Source: PALSA-1004 sp963804885 (GTDB taxonomy: Bacteria > Pseudomonadota > Gammaproteobacteria > Burkholderiales > SG8-41). Taken from it: a stretch of 64,000 nt of DNA. Positions 54,567 to 63,206 of the stretch are shown piece by piece. Every line of letters begins with the position of its first letter. The stretch's first letter is position 1. The translations under genes and the position numbers were made by a program. The stretch covers positions 62,001 through 126,000 of the forward strand of contig CAWDSF010000011.1 of the NCBI GenBank assembly GCA_963804885.1. Direction: 5' to 3'. The notes under the pieces were generated by a model. It was not told the origin of the DNA. It worked only from the letters and a program-made list of their open reading frames with translations, and ran no database searches.

Positions 54567-56300
54567 TTACCGGCGATCGGGACGCACTGCGGCGGCCGCC
54601 GCTTGCGCGATGTCGATGCCGTAGTCGGCCTTGATTTTGGCGGCGGATATCTTGCCGTCCACGAAATCGCCGATCAGGGAGTCCAAGTCGCGCTCGCCAG
54701 GCTTGCCAAAGCCGCCGCCGCCCGGCGTCATGATGGTGAGGTGCTGGCCACGCTGGATACGGCCGCTGAATTTGCTCGGAATTTTTTTGCGCGTGCCGCC
54801 GTCTTCTTCGAGATAGAACGTGCTGAAACTGCCGTTGCCGCCGTCGTATAAGCCGCGCGGCGCGAATGCCGCGCGGTCGCCGCGCACGTTGACCGACGCG
54901 GTTTCGGCAAGCATTTCGTATTCGCGCAGGATGCCGAGCCCGCCGCGGAATTTGCCGCTGCCGCCGGAATCGGGCACGAGCTCATAGCGCGACACGCGCA
55001 CGGGGTAATCCATCTCGATCGACTCGACCGGAATGTTCATCGCATTGGAAGTGCCGGTGCTGACCGCGTCGGCGCCGTCGGCCGTCAGGCTGCCGCCCAT
55101 GCCGCCGTTGTAGCTTTCGTAAAACACGAAGTTGCGCCCGGTGCGCGGGTCCATGCCGCCGAACGACACGCCGACCGGCACGCCGCAGCACTGCGCGCCG
55201 ACCTTCGCCGGCACCGCAAGCGCCAGCGCGCCCATCACGGTGTCGGCCACGCGGTTCACCGTGACCGAACGCGCATTGACGGGCGCCGGATGCCGCGGAT
55301 TGAGCAGCGTGCCTTCGGGGACGTAAACCTCGACCACGCGCGTCAATCCATCGTTGAACGGAATATCGTCGGGCAGCACGCAGCGCACGCAGTAAAACAC
55401 GGTGGTCCACGCCTTCGACAGCGGCGAGTTGAGCGGCCCTCTCACCTGCGCGTCGGTGCCGGTGAAATCGAAATGCATGCTGTCGTCGCGCACTTCGAGC
55501 TTCACGTGAATCTTGATCGGCTTCGTGAGGTCGACGCCGTCGTGATCCATGTAATCGGTGAATTCGAACACGCCGTTCGGAATGTCCCTGATCGCGGCAC
55601 GCGCCTTCTTCTCCGCGTGATCGATCAAGAGCTCCATCGCCTGACTAACGCCATCGAAACCGTAGCGCACAAGCACGTCGCGCAGCCGCTGTTCGCCTTT
55701 GAGCAATGCGCCTTGCTGCGCGCGCATGTCGCCCATAAAAATTTCGGGGCCGCGCACGTTCGCGCAGATCATGTCGATCAGCGTCTTGTTTTCAACGCCG
55801 GCGTCGACCAGCTTGACCGGCGGTATCACGAGCCCTTCCTGGTAGAGCTCGGTGGCAGTCATCGGATTGCTGCCGGCCACCATGCCGCCGACGTCCGTGT
55901 AGTGAATGATGCAGCCCGCGAATACGATCAGCCGGTTGTCGTGAAAGATCGGGCGGAACACCGCGATGTCGGGCAGGTGACTGCCGCCGCGATACGGATC
56001 GTTGATGATATAGACGTCGCCGGCGCGCATGGTCGCCGGCGGAAATTCCTTGAGCACTTCCTGCAGCATGAAGCGCATCGAGCCCAGGTGACCAGGCACG
56101 ACGACAGGCTGCGCGACGATGCGCCCGCCGGCGGTGAAGATCGCGCACGACGCGTCCTGCGCCTCTTTCACGACCTGCGAATAGGCGGAGCGCAGCAACG
56201 TGAGCTGGATTTCCTCGGTTATCGCGTTCAGCGCGTTGGAAAGAATTTCCAGCCGGTAGGCATCGAAGGATACTGGGTGCGGAGCGTTCATCTCATTCAC
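54567..56300 (-). CDS. hyuB: Hydantoinase B/oxoprolinase family subunit
   Basis: This 577-residue protein has the hydantoinase B fold signatures: SFDAYRLEILSNALNAITEE, EAQDASCAIFTAGGRIVAQP, VYIINDPYRGGSHLPDIAVF, NARSVTVNRVADTVMGALAL and the C-terminal LTIMTPGGGGFGKPGERD. Together with HyuA it forms an ATP-dependent amidohydrolase or carboxylase (N-methylhydantoinase, 5-oxoprolinase or acetone/acetophenone carboxylase types). The start overlaps the end of hyuA by eight bases. The symbol is by family; the substrate is unknown. Confidence 0.93.
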   Translation of the reverse strand: MNEMNAPHPVSFDAYRLEILSNALNAITEEIQLTLLRSAYSQVVKEAQDASCAIFTAGGRIVAQPVVVPGHLGSMRFMLQEVLKEFPPATMRAGDVYIINDPYRGGSHLPDIAVFRPIFHDNRLIVFAGCIIHYTDVGGMVAGSNPMTATELYQEGLVIPPVKLVDAGVENKTLIDMICANVRGPEIFMGDMRAQQGALLKGEQRLRDVLVRYGFDGVSQAMELLIDHAEKKARAAIRDIPNGVFEFTDYMDHDGVDLTKPIKIHVKLEVRDDSMHFDFTGTDAQVRGPLNSPLSKAWTTVFYCVRCVLPDDIPFNDGLTRVVEVYVPEGTLLNPRHPAPVNARSVTVNRVADTVMGALALAVPAKVGAQCCGVPVGVSFGGMDPRTGRNFVFYESYNGGMGGSLTADGADAVSTGTSNAMNIPVESIEMDYPVRVSRYELVPDSGGSGKFRGGLGILREYEMLAETASVNVRGDRAAFAPRGLYDGGNGSFSTFYLEEDGGTRKKIPSKFSGRIQRGQHLTIMTPGGGGFGKPGERDLDSLIGDFVDGKISAAKIKADYGIDIAQAAAAAVRPDRR

Positions 56301-58395
56301 CTTTACGCGTGATCATCAGATTGCCGATGCGGTCGCAACGCACCGTCCATCCCGGCGGCACGACCGTGGTCGAATCGGCGGCTTCGATCAGGGCCGGACC
56401 GGCCACCGTGTCTTCGGCAAGCAGCAAGGTGCGGTCGTAGCATGCGCAGTCGATCATGCCATGGTCGCGGAAATAGACCTTGTGCGCGGGCTTGCGCGCT
56501 TTTTTCGCGGTGCCGTCGCCCTGCGCGAGCGGTTTGTGTTCGAGCCGCCGCGTATTGCCCACCGCAGTCACCGATAACGTGACGAACTGGATGAGGCCGG
56601 CCGTATCGCGCCGCCCGTACATGCGCTCGTGCAATTGGTGGAACGCCTCAGCGATTTCGGGCTGGTCGGCGGCGGTCAGCGCACGATCGGGCAGCCGCAT
56701 GTTGATTTCGTACGCCTGGCGGCGGTAGCGCATGTCGGCCGAGCGCTGAAATGTAATGCCGCTGTCGGCGAGCCCGTAAAGCTGCAGCGCTTCGCGCCCG
56801 CGGCGTTCGAGCTCGACGAACACGCGCTCGACCGATCCGATGTCGCCGCCGAGCACCGCCTCGACGTGCGTTTGACGAAAGTCGTAGCGAATATCCGCGA
56901 CGAGCAGGCCTTGCGCCGACAACAGGCCAGGCGCGGGCGGCACGATCACTTCACGCACGCCGAGATCGGCCGCGAGCTCGATGCCGTGCACCGCGCCGTT
57001 GCCGCCGAACGCGACAATGGTGAAATCCGCGGGATCGCAGCCTTTTTCGACCGTCACGATGCGCAGCATCTTCAACATGTTCGCATTGGCGACTTCGACG
57101 ACGGCGGCGCACGCTTCCTCGACCGTGATGTTGAGGGGTTTCGCCAGCTGCTCCTGCACGATGCGGCGCGCGCGCTCGAGATCGAGCTTCATTTCGCCGC
57201 CGAGGAAATATTCGGCAGGTATGCGGCCGAGCAGAAAGTTCGCGTCGGACACCGTCACGCGGTCGCCGCCCAGTCCGTACGCGATCGGCCCCGGATCGGC
57301 GCCTGCGCTGTGCGGGCCGACCTTCAGAATACCGCCGCTGTCGAGCCACGCGATTGAGCCGCCGCCCGCGCCGACTTCCGCCAGATCGACGGTCGCCGCA
57401 CCCACGTAATAGCCGCCGCCCTGGAGAATGCGCGAAATGTTGATGCCCGCGCCGAGTTCCTGGCCCGGCGACTGGCGCACTTCCCCGTTTTCGATCAAGC
57501 CCGCCTTGGCGGTGGTGCCGCCCATGTCGAACGAAATGAGATTCTTGCGGCCGGCGAGCCCGCCGAAGTGCGCGGCCGCGATGACGCCCGCCGCCGGCCC
57601 CGACTCGACTATGCGGCACGGCATCTTGGTCGCCTCCGCCCACGAGATGATGCCGCCGTTGGACTGCATCATGTGCAAAGGCACCTTGATGCCCGCTGCG
57701 GTGAGCGCACCGCTCATGCGCTCGAGGTAGGTCGACACGCGCGGGCCGAGACACGCGTTGACCACCGTCGTGCTGGTGCGCTCGTATTCGCGGTACTGCG
57801 GATAAATCTCGCTCGATAGGGTGATGAAGCAGCCGGGCAGCATCGCGCGCGCAATTTCGCCCGCGCGCTTTTCATGGCTCGCGTTGCGGAACGAGAACAG
57901 AAAACAGATCGCGAGCGCTTCGATGTCTTCGCCGGCCAGCGTTTTCAGCGCAACTCTCAACGCCTCTTCGTCCAGCGGCTTCACGACCGCGCCGGCCGCA
58001 TCCATGCGCTCCGGTATGCCGAACGACAGGCGGCGCGGCACCAGCGGCGCGATTTTCTTGTACGACTGATCGAAGAGGCTGTAGCGCTTGTGGCGCTGGA
58101 TTTCCAGCAGGTCGCGAAAGCCTTCGGTCACGAGCAACGCCGTGCGCGCGCCGGCGCCCTGCAATACGGTGTTCGATGCGACGGTGCTCGCATGCGTGAA
58201 CTGGCTGACGCTCGCGAGGTCGAGTCCCAATTCGGTATGCGCACGGCGCACGCCGACCAGCACGGCTTCGGAAGGATCGCGCGGCGTCGAAGTTACTTTC
58301 AGCGTCTGAATACGGCCGGTGTCTTCGTTCAGGATGACAAGATCGGTGAAGGTGCCGCCGATGTCGACGGCAATGCGGTGACGTTCAGTGCTCAT
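56293..58395 (-). CDS. hyuA: Hydantoinase/oxoprolinase family subunit A
   Basis: This 700-residue subunit starts MSTERHRIAVDIGGTFTDLV with the ASKHA-type ATP-binding site, then LKVTSTPRDPSEAVLVGVRR and FTHASTVASNTVLQGAGART. Later motifs are YPQYREYERTSTTVVNACLG, NLISFDMGGTTAKAGLIENG, GAGGGSIAWLDSGGILKVGP, SAGADPGPIAYGLGGDRVTV and VAFGGNGAVHGIELAADLGV. It pairs with HyuB. ATG 58395 was chosen by family; the upstream open frame is not conserved. A 128-base gap separates it from a divergent Bug receptor pair. Confidence 0.95.
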   Translation of the reverse strand: MSTERHRIAVDIGGTFTDLVILNEDTGRIQTLKVTSTPRDPSEAVLVGVRRAHTELGLDLASVSQFTHASTVASNTVLQGAGARTALLVTEGFRDLLEIQRHKRYSLFDQSYKKIAPLVPRRLSFGIPERMDAAGAVVKPLDEEALRVALKTLAGEDIEALAICFLFSFRNASHEKRAGEIARAMLPGCFITLSSEIYPQYREYERTSTTVVNACLGPRVSTYLERMSGALTAAGIKVPLHMMQSNGGIISWAEATKMPCRIVESGPAAGVIAAAHFGGLAGRKNLISFDMGGTTAKAGLIENGEVRQSPGQELGAGINISRILQGGGYYVGAATVDLAEVGAGGGSIAWLDSGGILKVGPHSAGADPGPIAYGLGGDRVTVSDANFLLGRIPAEYFLGGEMKLDLERARRIVQEQLAKPLNITVEEACAAVVEVANANMLKMLRIVTVEKGCDPADFTIVAFGGNGAVHGIELAADLGVREVIVPPAPGLLSAQGLLVADIRYDFRQTHVEAVLGGDIGSVERVFVELERRGREALQLYGLADSGITFQRSADMRYRRQAYEINMRLPDRALTAADQPEIAEAFHQLHERMYGRRDTAGLIQFVTLSVTAVGNTRRLEHKPLAQGDGTAKKARKPAHKVYFRDHGMIDCACYDRTLLLAEDTVAGPALIEAADSTTVVPPGWTVRCDRIGNLMITRKGE

Positions 58396-58523
58396 TGCTC
58401 TTCCACGTGAAATGGACACGCCGCGCTCTTGACTTCTTGTCTGGGCGCGTCCCGGGCAAACCAAATCGGATAAACTATATTGTAACCGCACATCGATACG
58501 CGAGTGCGCGGCCGGAGGAGACA

Positions 58524-59492
58524 ATGCGAATAAGACTTACATGCGTGCTCGCTGCGTGCGCGCTGACGTCGCCAGTTATCTGCGCAGCGCAGGACTGGCC
58601 GACGAAGCCGCTGCGCTTCATCGTGCCGTTCGCCGCCGGCGGCTCGACCGACCAGGTTGCGCGCATACTCGGCGAGCGCCTGTCGGCGACTCTGGGCCAG
58701 CAGATCATCATCGACAATCGCGGCGGCGGCAACGGCGTGCTCGGCACCGCGCTCGCCGCCAAGTCGTCGCCCGACGGCTATAACTATCTCGTCGTGTTCG
58801 ACAGCCACGCGACCAATCCGAGCCTGCAGAAGAACCTGCCGTACAACACGGTAAAGGATTTCACGCCGATCACGCTGATCGCGTCGTCGCCGATGGCGCT
58901 CGTCGTCCACGCGGCGGCGCCCTACCAGAATCTCGCCGACCTGATTGCGGCCGCTAAAGCAAAACCCGGCGAACTGATTCTCGGTTCCGGCGGCATCGGC
59001 AGCCGCGGACATCTTGCCGTCGCGTCGCTCGAGCGGCGCGCGGGCTTCAAGGTCACGCAGGTGCCCTACCGTGGCACGTCCCTTATCACTACCGACTTGC
59101 TCGGGCGGCAGATCACAATGCAGATGGGCACGGTCTTTTTCGTCGCGCCGTTCGTGAAGGCGCAGCGCCTGCGCGCGCTCGCCGTGACAGTCGCGAACCG
59201 CGTCGAGCAACTGCCTGACGTGCCGACGGTCGCCGAGCAGGGCTATCCAGGCTATGACGTCAACTCGTGGTGGGGCATGCTCGCGCCGGCCGGCGTGCCG
59301 AAACCGGTGCTCCAGCAGTTGAATGCAAAATTGCGCGAGGTCTACGCGAGCCCGGTCATGCGCGAGCGTCTCGCGCAAGTCGGGCTCACCGAACGCGCGT
59401 CGAACGCCGAACAATTCACGCGCTTCATCGCTGCCGAAATGGATTTCTGGGGCAAGGTCGTGCGCGAGAGCAACATTACCGCGAGCGAATGA
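58524..59492 (+). CDS. Bug-family solute receptor, first of a tandem pair
   Basis: This 322-residue periplasmic binding protein has a signal peptide (LTCVLAACALTSPVICAA before QDWPTKPL) and the Bug core RFIVPFAAGGSTDQVARILG, QIIIDNRGGGNGVLGTALAA, SPDGYNYLVVFDSHATNPS, LGSGGIGSRGHLAVASLERR and PYRGTSLITTDLLGRQITMQ. The C-terminus has VAEQGYPGYDVNSWWGMLAP. ATG 58524 is preceded by GGAGGAGA. Its stop is one base from the start of the next, closely similar receptor, so the two are a tandem duplication and one transcript. Divergent from hyuAB. Confidence 0.94.
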   Translation: MRIRLTCVLAACALTSPVICAAQDWPTKPLRFIVPFAAGGSTDQVARILGERLSATLGQQIIIDNRGGGNGVLGTALAAKSSPDGYNYLVVFDSHATNPSLQKNLPYNTVKDFTPITLIASSPMALVVHAAAPYQNLADLIAAAKAKPGELILGSGGIGSRGHLAVASLERRAGFKVTQVPYRGTSLITTDLLGRQITMQMGTVFFVAPFVKAQRLRALAVTVANRVEQLPDVPTVAEQGYPGYDVNSWWGMLAPAGVPKPVLQQLNAKLREVYASPVMRERLAQVGLTERASNAEQFTRFIAAEMDFWGKVVRESNITASE

Positions 59493-59493
59493 A

Positions 59494-60471
59494 ATGATGA
59501 TGAACCGACTTTGGCCGGCTGCGCTGTTGTGCATGCTGTGTTCGCACGCAGCAAGCGCGCAGAATTCCCCGCAGTGGCCGACCAAGCCAGTGCGCTTCAT
59601 TACCGCATTTCCGGTCGGGGGCTCGTCCGACCAGGTCGCGCGCATCGTCGCCGAGCGACTGACCGCAATTCTCGGCCAGCAGATCATTATCGACAATCGC
59701 AGCGGCGGCAACGGGGTGGCGGGCACCGCGCTGGCGGCGGCAACTGTGCCCGATGGCTACAGTTTTCTCGTCGTGTTCGATTCGCACGCGACCAACCCGA
59801 GCCTGCAGAAAAACATTCCGTACGATACGGTCAAGGCATTCACGCCGGTCATGCTGTTCGCGAGCTCGCCGTACGCGCTCGCCGTTGCACCCACCGCGCC
59901 GTACAAGTCGCTCAACGATTTGATCGCGGCCGCCAAAGCGAAACCCGGCGAGTTGACGCTCGGGTCGAGCGGCGTGGGCAGCCGCGGGCATCTCGCCATG
60001 GCGCTGCTCGAACAGCGCGCGGGTTTCCGCATTACGCAGGTTCCTTATCGCGGCCCGGCGCAGGCGATGACCGACGTGATCGGCGGCCAGATCACCATGC
60101 AGATGGGAACGTTCCTGTTCGTGTCGCCGTTCGTGAAAGGACAGCGCGTGCGCGCGCTCGCGGTGACTTCAGCCGCGCGGATGGCGCAATTGCCCGAGAT
60201 ACCGACAGTCGCCGAACAGGGATTTCCGGGTTACGAGGTGCGATCGTGGTGGGGCATCGTCGCCCCGGCCGGCGTGCCGGCGCCTATCCTGCAAAAACTG
60301 CATGCGGGCTTGAGCGCTGCGCTCGGCCAGCCCGAAGCGCGCAACCGGCTCGAGCAACTCGGCGCGACCGTACACGCGTCGTCACCCGCCGAGTTCAGGA
60401 ACTACATCGCGCAGGAAATGGCACTGTGGGGCAAGGTCGTGCGGGACAGCAAGATCAGCGCGACGGAATAA
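59494..60471 (+). CDS. Bug-family solute receptor, second of a tandem pair
   Basis: This 325-residue receptor closely resembles the preceding gene: RFITAFPVGGSSDQVARIVA, QIIIDNRSGGNGVAGTALAA, VPDGYSFLVVFDSHATNPSL, LGSSGVGSRGHLAMALLEQR and PYRGPAQAMTDVIGGQITMQ, with a signal peptide LLCMLCSHAASA. Three consecutive ATG codons start the gene (59494, 59497, 59500); I report the first. Such tandem receptors may differ in ligand. Neither copy has a cognate membrane component in the window. A GC-rich hairpin follows the stop. Confidence 0.94.
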   Translation: MMMNRLWPAALLCMLCSHAASAQNSPQWPTKPVRFITAFPVGGSSDQVARIVAERLTAILGQQIIIDNRSGGNGVAGTALAAATVPDGYSFLVVFDSHATNPSLQKNIPYDTVKAFTPVMLFASSPYALAVAPTAPYKSLNDLIAAAKAKPGELTLGSSGVGSRGHLAMALLEQRAGFRITQVPYRGPAQAMTDVIGGQITMQMGTFLFVSPFVKGQRVRALAVTSAARMAQLPEIPTVAEQGFPGYEVRSWWGIVAPAGVPAPILQKLHAGLSAALGQPEARNRLEQLGATVHASSPAEFRNYIAQEMALWGKVVRDSKISATE

Positions 60472-60492
60472 CCGGCGCCTCGACGGCGCCGG
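60472..60492. terminator. GC-rich hairpin between convergent genes
   Basis: CCGGCGCC (60472-60479) and GGCGCCGG (60485-60492) form a perfect 8-bp stem around TCGAC. It follows directly after the stop of the second Bug gene and lies 27 bases before the end of the convergent VOC gene. No U-run follows on either strand, so it is a terminator candidate only. Confidence 0.4.
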
Positions 60493-60518
60493 CAGATTAC
60501 ATCAGACCGAATGCGGCA

Positions 60519-60959
60519 TCAGACTTCGTGCACCTGCATTTTGGCGCTGGTGCCGGACGGCAGCTCGGGCGGCGTTTCGGTCGCGGGGAAGTTGAACTCG
60601 AGCTTGGTGCCGACCGGGTCGTGCAGAAATACCTGGTAGCCGGCTTTCGGAATGTTCTGCTCTTCGAAATACACGCCGACTTTTTTGAGCCGCTTGCGAA
60701 ACTCGACCGCGCCGGTCGCCCTGAACGCAATGTGGTCGACGCTGCCGTTGTGCTTGTCGACCACGATCGAGCCCGCCGGAAAACGTCCGCTCACGTGCAC
60801 GATCGGATCGTCGCCGTCGTATAGCCACAGCCCGTTGAACGGAAAGTTGGGGCGCGGTCCGGCCGTCAGGCCGAGCACTTCGCCGTAAAATTTTTCGATC
60901 GCGGGCAGATCGCTCTCCGCGCAGCGTATGTTGACGTGCTGAAAGCCGCTGATTGCCAT
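60519..60959 (-). CDS. VOC-family (glyoxalase/dioxygenase-type) protein
   Basis: This 146-residue protein has one VOC module made of two beta-alpha-beta-beta-beta halves. The likely metal ligands are His8 in FQHVNIRCAESD, His in SVDHIAFRATGAVEFRKRL and Glu in PVGTKLEFNF. It also has the EKFYGEVLGLTAGPRP and QVFLHDPVGTK segments common to glyoxalase I-like and extradiol-type proteins. An AGGAG ribosome-binding site precedes ATG 60959. The reaction is not deducible; it is convergent with the Bug pair and 91 bases downstream of another Bug gene on its strand. Confidence 0.88.
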   Translation of the reverse strand: MAISGFQHVNIRCAESDLPAIEKFYGEVLGLTAGPRPNFPFNGLWLYDGDDPIVHVSGRFPAGSIVVDKHNGSVDHIAFRATGAVEFRKRLKKVGVYFEEQNIPKAGYQVFLHDPVGTKLEFNFPATETPPELPSGTSAKMQVHEV

Positions 60960-61050
60960 TGCTGACTCCTTTGGGTGCCGTTACGAATACCTGGCAAATA
61001 TCTTACCGCAATTTCCGCCGCGGGCTGTCATAGTGCGTGCGTCATTTGGA

Positions 61051-62040
61051 CTATTCGGCCTTGATTTGCGCCTGCCTCGCGACTTTCGACCAGCGCTCGA
61101 TTTCGCGCGCGAGCAGCGCCGCCGATTCCTCGGCCGACAAGCCCAGCGGATCGGTGCCGGCGCCGGCAAACCGCGCCCGCATGTCGGCCGAAGTGCTCGC
61201 TTTGACGGTTTCCGCCGCCAAACGCTGCACGATTTCTTTAGGCGTTGCCGCCGGCGCGAACAAACCGTACCACGAGCCCATTTCGTAACCGGGTAAACCG
61301 GATTCGGCGACGGTCGGCACGTCGGGCAGCGATGGCGAACGTTGCGGGCTGCCGATCGCGAGGACGCGCACGCGCCCTGATTTGATGTGCGGCGCCGCGC
61401 TCGGAATCGAGTCGAATACCAGCGAAGTATTGCCGGCCACCAGGTCGATCATGGCTAGAGGCAGGCCTTTATACGGAATGTGGCGGATTTTTATTCCCGC
61501 GTTCAACGCGAATAATTCGAAACCGAGATGCGTCGAGCTGCCGACGCCTGACGAGCCGTAAGTCAGCTCGCCCGGGTGTTTTTTCGCGAACGCGACCAGC
61601 TCGCGCACATTTTTTACCGGCAGCGACGGATGCACGCACAGCACGAACGGCGCGTTGGAGAAAATGGATATGGCCGCGAAATCTCTGGCGGGATCGTAGG
61701 GAAGGTTTGCGAGCACGGCGGGATTCGTCGCATGCGTGCCGGTCGTGCCGAGCAACAGCGTGTAGCCGTCGGCAGCGCTTTTCGCCACCATGTCGGTGCC
61801 GATGACGCCCGCAGCACCCGCGCGATTGTCGACGACGAAGGTCTGGCCCAGCGCGTCGCCGAGTTTCTGCCCGACGACACGCGCCATGAAATCCGCACCG
61901 CCGCCGGCCGGGAACGGCACCACGATACGCACGGGCCGCGCCGGATAAGCCTGTGCTGCGGCGCCGCTCGCGCAGCACATCAGCGCGAGCGCGGCCAACG
62001 CGCGCACCTCCAGCCAGCCCGTCCACTCTCGCGATCTCAT
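61051..62040 (-). CDS. Bug-family solute receptor
   Basis: This 329-residue periplasmic receptor has a signal peptide (VRALAALALMCCASGAAAQA), then YPARPVRIVVPFPAGGGADF, FVVDNRAGAAGVIGTDMVAK, AADGYTLLLGTTGTHATNPA, YGSSGVGSSTHLGFELFALN, IRHIPYKGLPLAMIDLVAGN and PTVAESGLPGYEMGSWYGLF. It is clearly in the same superfamily as the other three receptors but is not a close copy of the tandem pair. ATG 62040 has GGAGAG upstream. It is 51 bases downstream of the dehydrogenase gene on the same strand, so the two may share a transcript. Confidence 0.94.
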   Translation of the reverse strand: MRSREWTGWLEVRALAALALMCCASGAAAQAYPARPVRIVVPFPAGGGADFMARVVGQKLGDALGQTFVVDNRAGAAGVIGTDMVAKSAADGYTLLLGTTGTHATNPAVLANLPYDPARDFAAISIFSNAPFVLCVHPSLPVKNVRELVAFAKKHPGELTYGSSGVGSSTHLGFELFALNAGIKIRHIPYKGLPLAMIDLVAGNTSLVFDSIPSAAPHIKSGRVRVLAIGSPQRSPSLPDVPTVAESGLPGYEMGSWYGLFAPAATPKEIVQRLAAETVKASTSADMRARFAGAGTDPLGLSAEESAALLAREIERWSKVARQAQIKAE

Positions 62041-62091
62041 CCGCTCTCCTCGGCCTGCAATCGTTCTATTTGTCACGCGAACATCGCGCGC

Positions 62092-62977
62092 TCACCCGTC
62101 GCCGCGGCGCGCGATCGCCGCCAGGATCGCGGCATTGTCCCATTGCGCCTCGCCCTGCTCGATGCAGTCGTGCAGCAGTTCCGCATACACCTGCGCGAAA
62201 GGCAGTTGCTGGCCCAATGTCGCCGAATAGTCGAGCATCAGCGAAAAGTCCTTGTAGCTCTGGTCGACGCGGCTTACCGGAGTCAGAAATTCGCGCCGCG
62301 CCATCAACGGGCCCTTCGTGTCCATGACTTGCGAGTACGCCGCGGAATTGCGCAGCACATCGAGAAAGGCCACCGGCTCGAGGCCCATTTTTTCGGCGAA
62401 CACCAGGCCCTCCGCGATCGCGCCGCGGTTAAGCCCGAGCACGAGATTGACCGCGAGCTTGGCTTTGCCGCCGTTGCCGACCGCGCCCAGGTAGCTGGCG
62501 GTTCGGGCATATCGCCTCCAGCACCGGCGTCGCCGCCTCGACCGCCGACCGGGCGCCGCCCACCAGGCCCACTCCATCGCCGGCCGCGACCTGCGCGCTC
62601 GTGCCGGACACCGGCATCTCGATATAGTCGGCGCGCGAGTCGATGCGCGCCGCGAGCTGCGCGATGCGGTCCGGATCGCACGTGCTGGTGCAGATAAAAA
62701 TCGGCCGCGATTTTGCCGGCGCCTGCGAACTGAGCAACCCGTCCGGGCCCTCGATCACGGCCTCGACCTGATCGGTATTGAAAACCGCGAGCATGATCGT
62801 CGTGCATTGCTCACGGAGCGCAGCGAGCGAATCGGCCGGCGCGGCGCCCAACTGCGCCAGGCGCGCCCGCTTGTCCGCGTCGACGTCGTATCCTGTCACT
62901 TCGAAGCCGGCCGCGCGCAGGCGTTGCACGATCGCACTGCCCATGAGGCCAAGACCTACCACTCCTATGCGCTGCAT
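62092..62977 (-). CDS. 3-hydroxyisobutyrate dehydrogenase-family oxidoreductase, one frame break
   Basis: This NAD(P)-dependent beta-hydroxyacid dehydrogenase begins MQRIGVVGLGLMGSAIVQRL with the Rossmann GxGxMG motif, followed by TIMLAVFNTDQVEAVIEG and YIEMPVSGTSAQVAAGDGVG. A break near 62508 is repaired by deleting one C (AACCGCC to AACGCC), which joins NASYLGAVGNGGKAKLAVNL, carrying the catalytic Lys, to the C-terminal helical domain ending QWDNAAILAAIARRGDG. Corrected length of about 294 residues is typical. It is followed by a Bug receptor. The substrate is unknown. Confidence 0.87.
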
Positions 62978-63206
62978 AGCCCGCTACTCCCGGCTGAATC
63001 GTTCCGCGATGGTAATCCGCGTGGGTTCAGCTTGCCAGCCCGCAGGCGCTCGGGGACGCGTGAAACCCGCGCTTATCAACGCAAATGACATCGTTTATGA
63101 TGCTGAGCGTAAACCGTGAGATTCAATCGAGCATCGCGAGACCGCCGCCCGCACGTTCGGAAGCGCGCTTGACGACGGGCTCGCACCAATCCGGCAGGAG
63201 ACCGAC

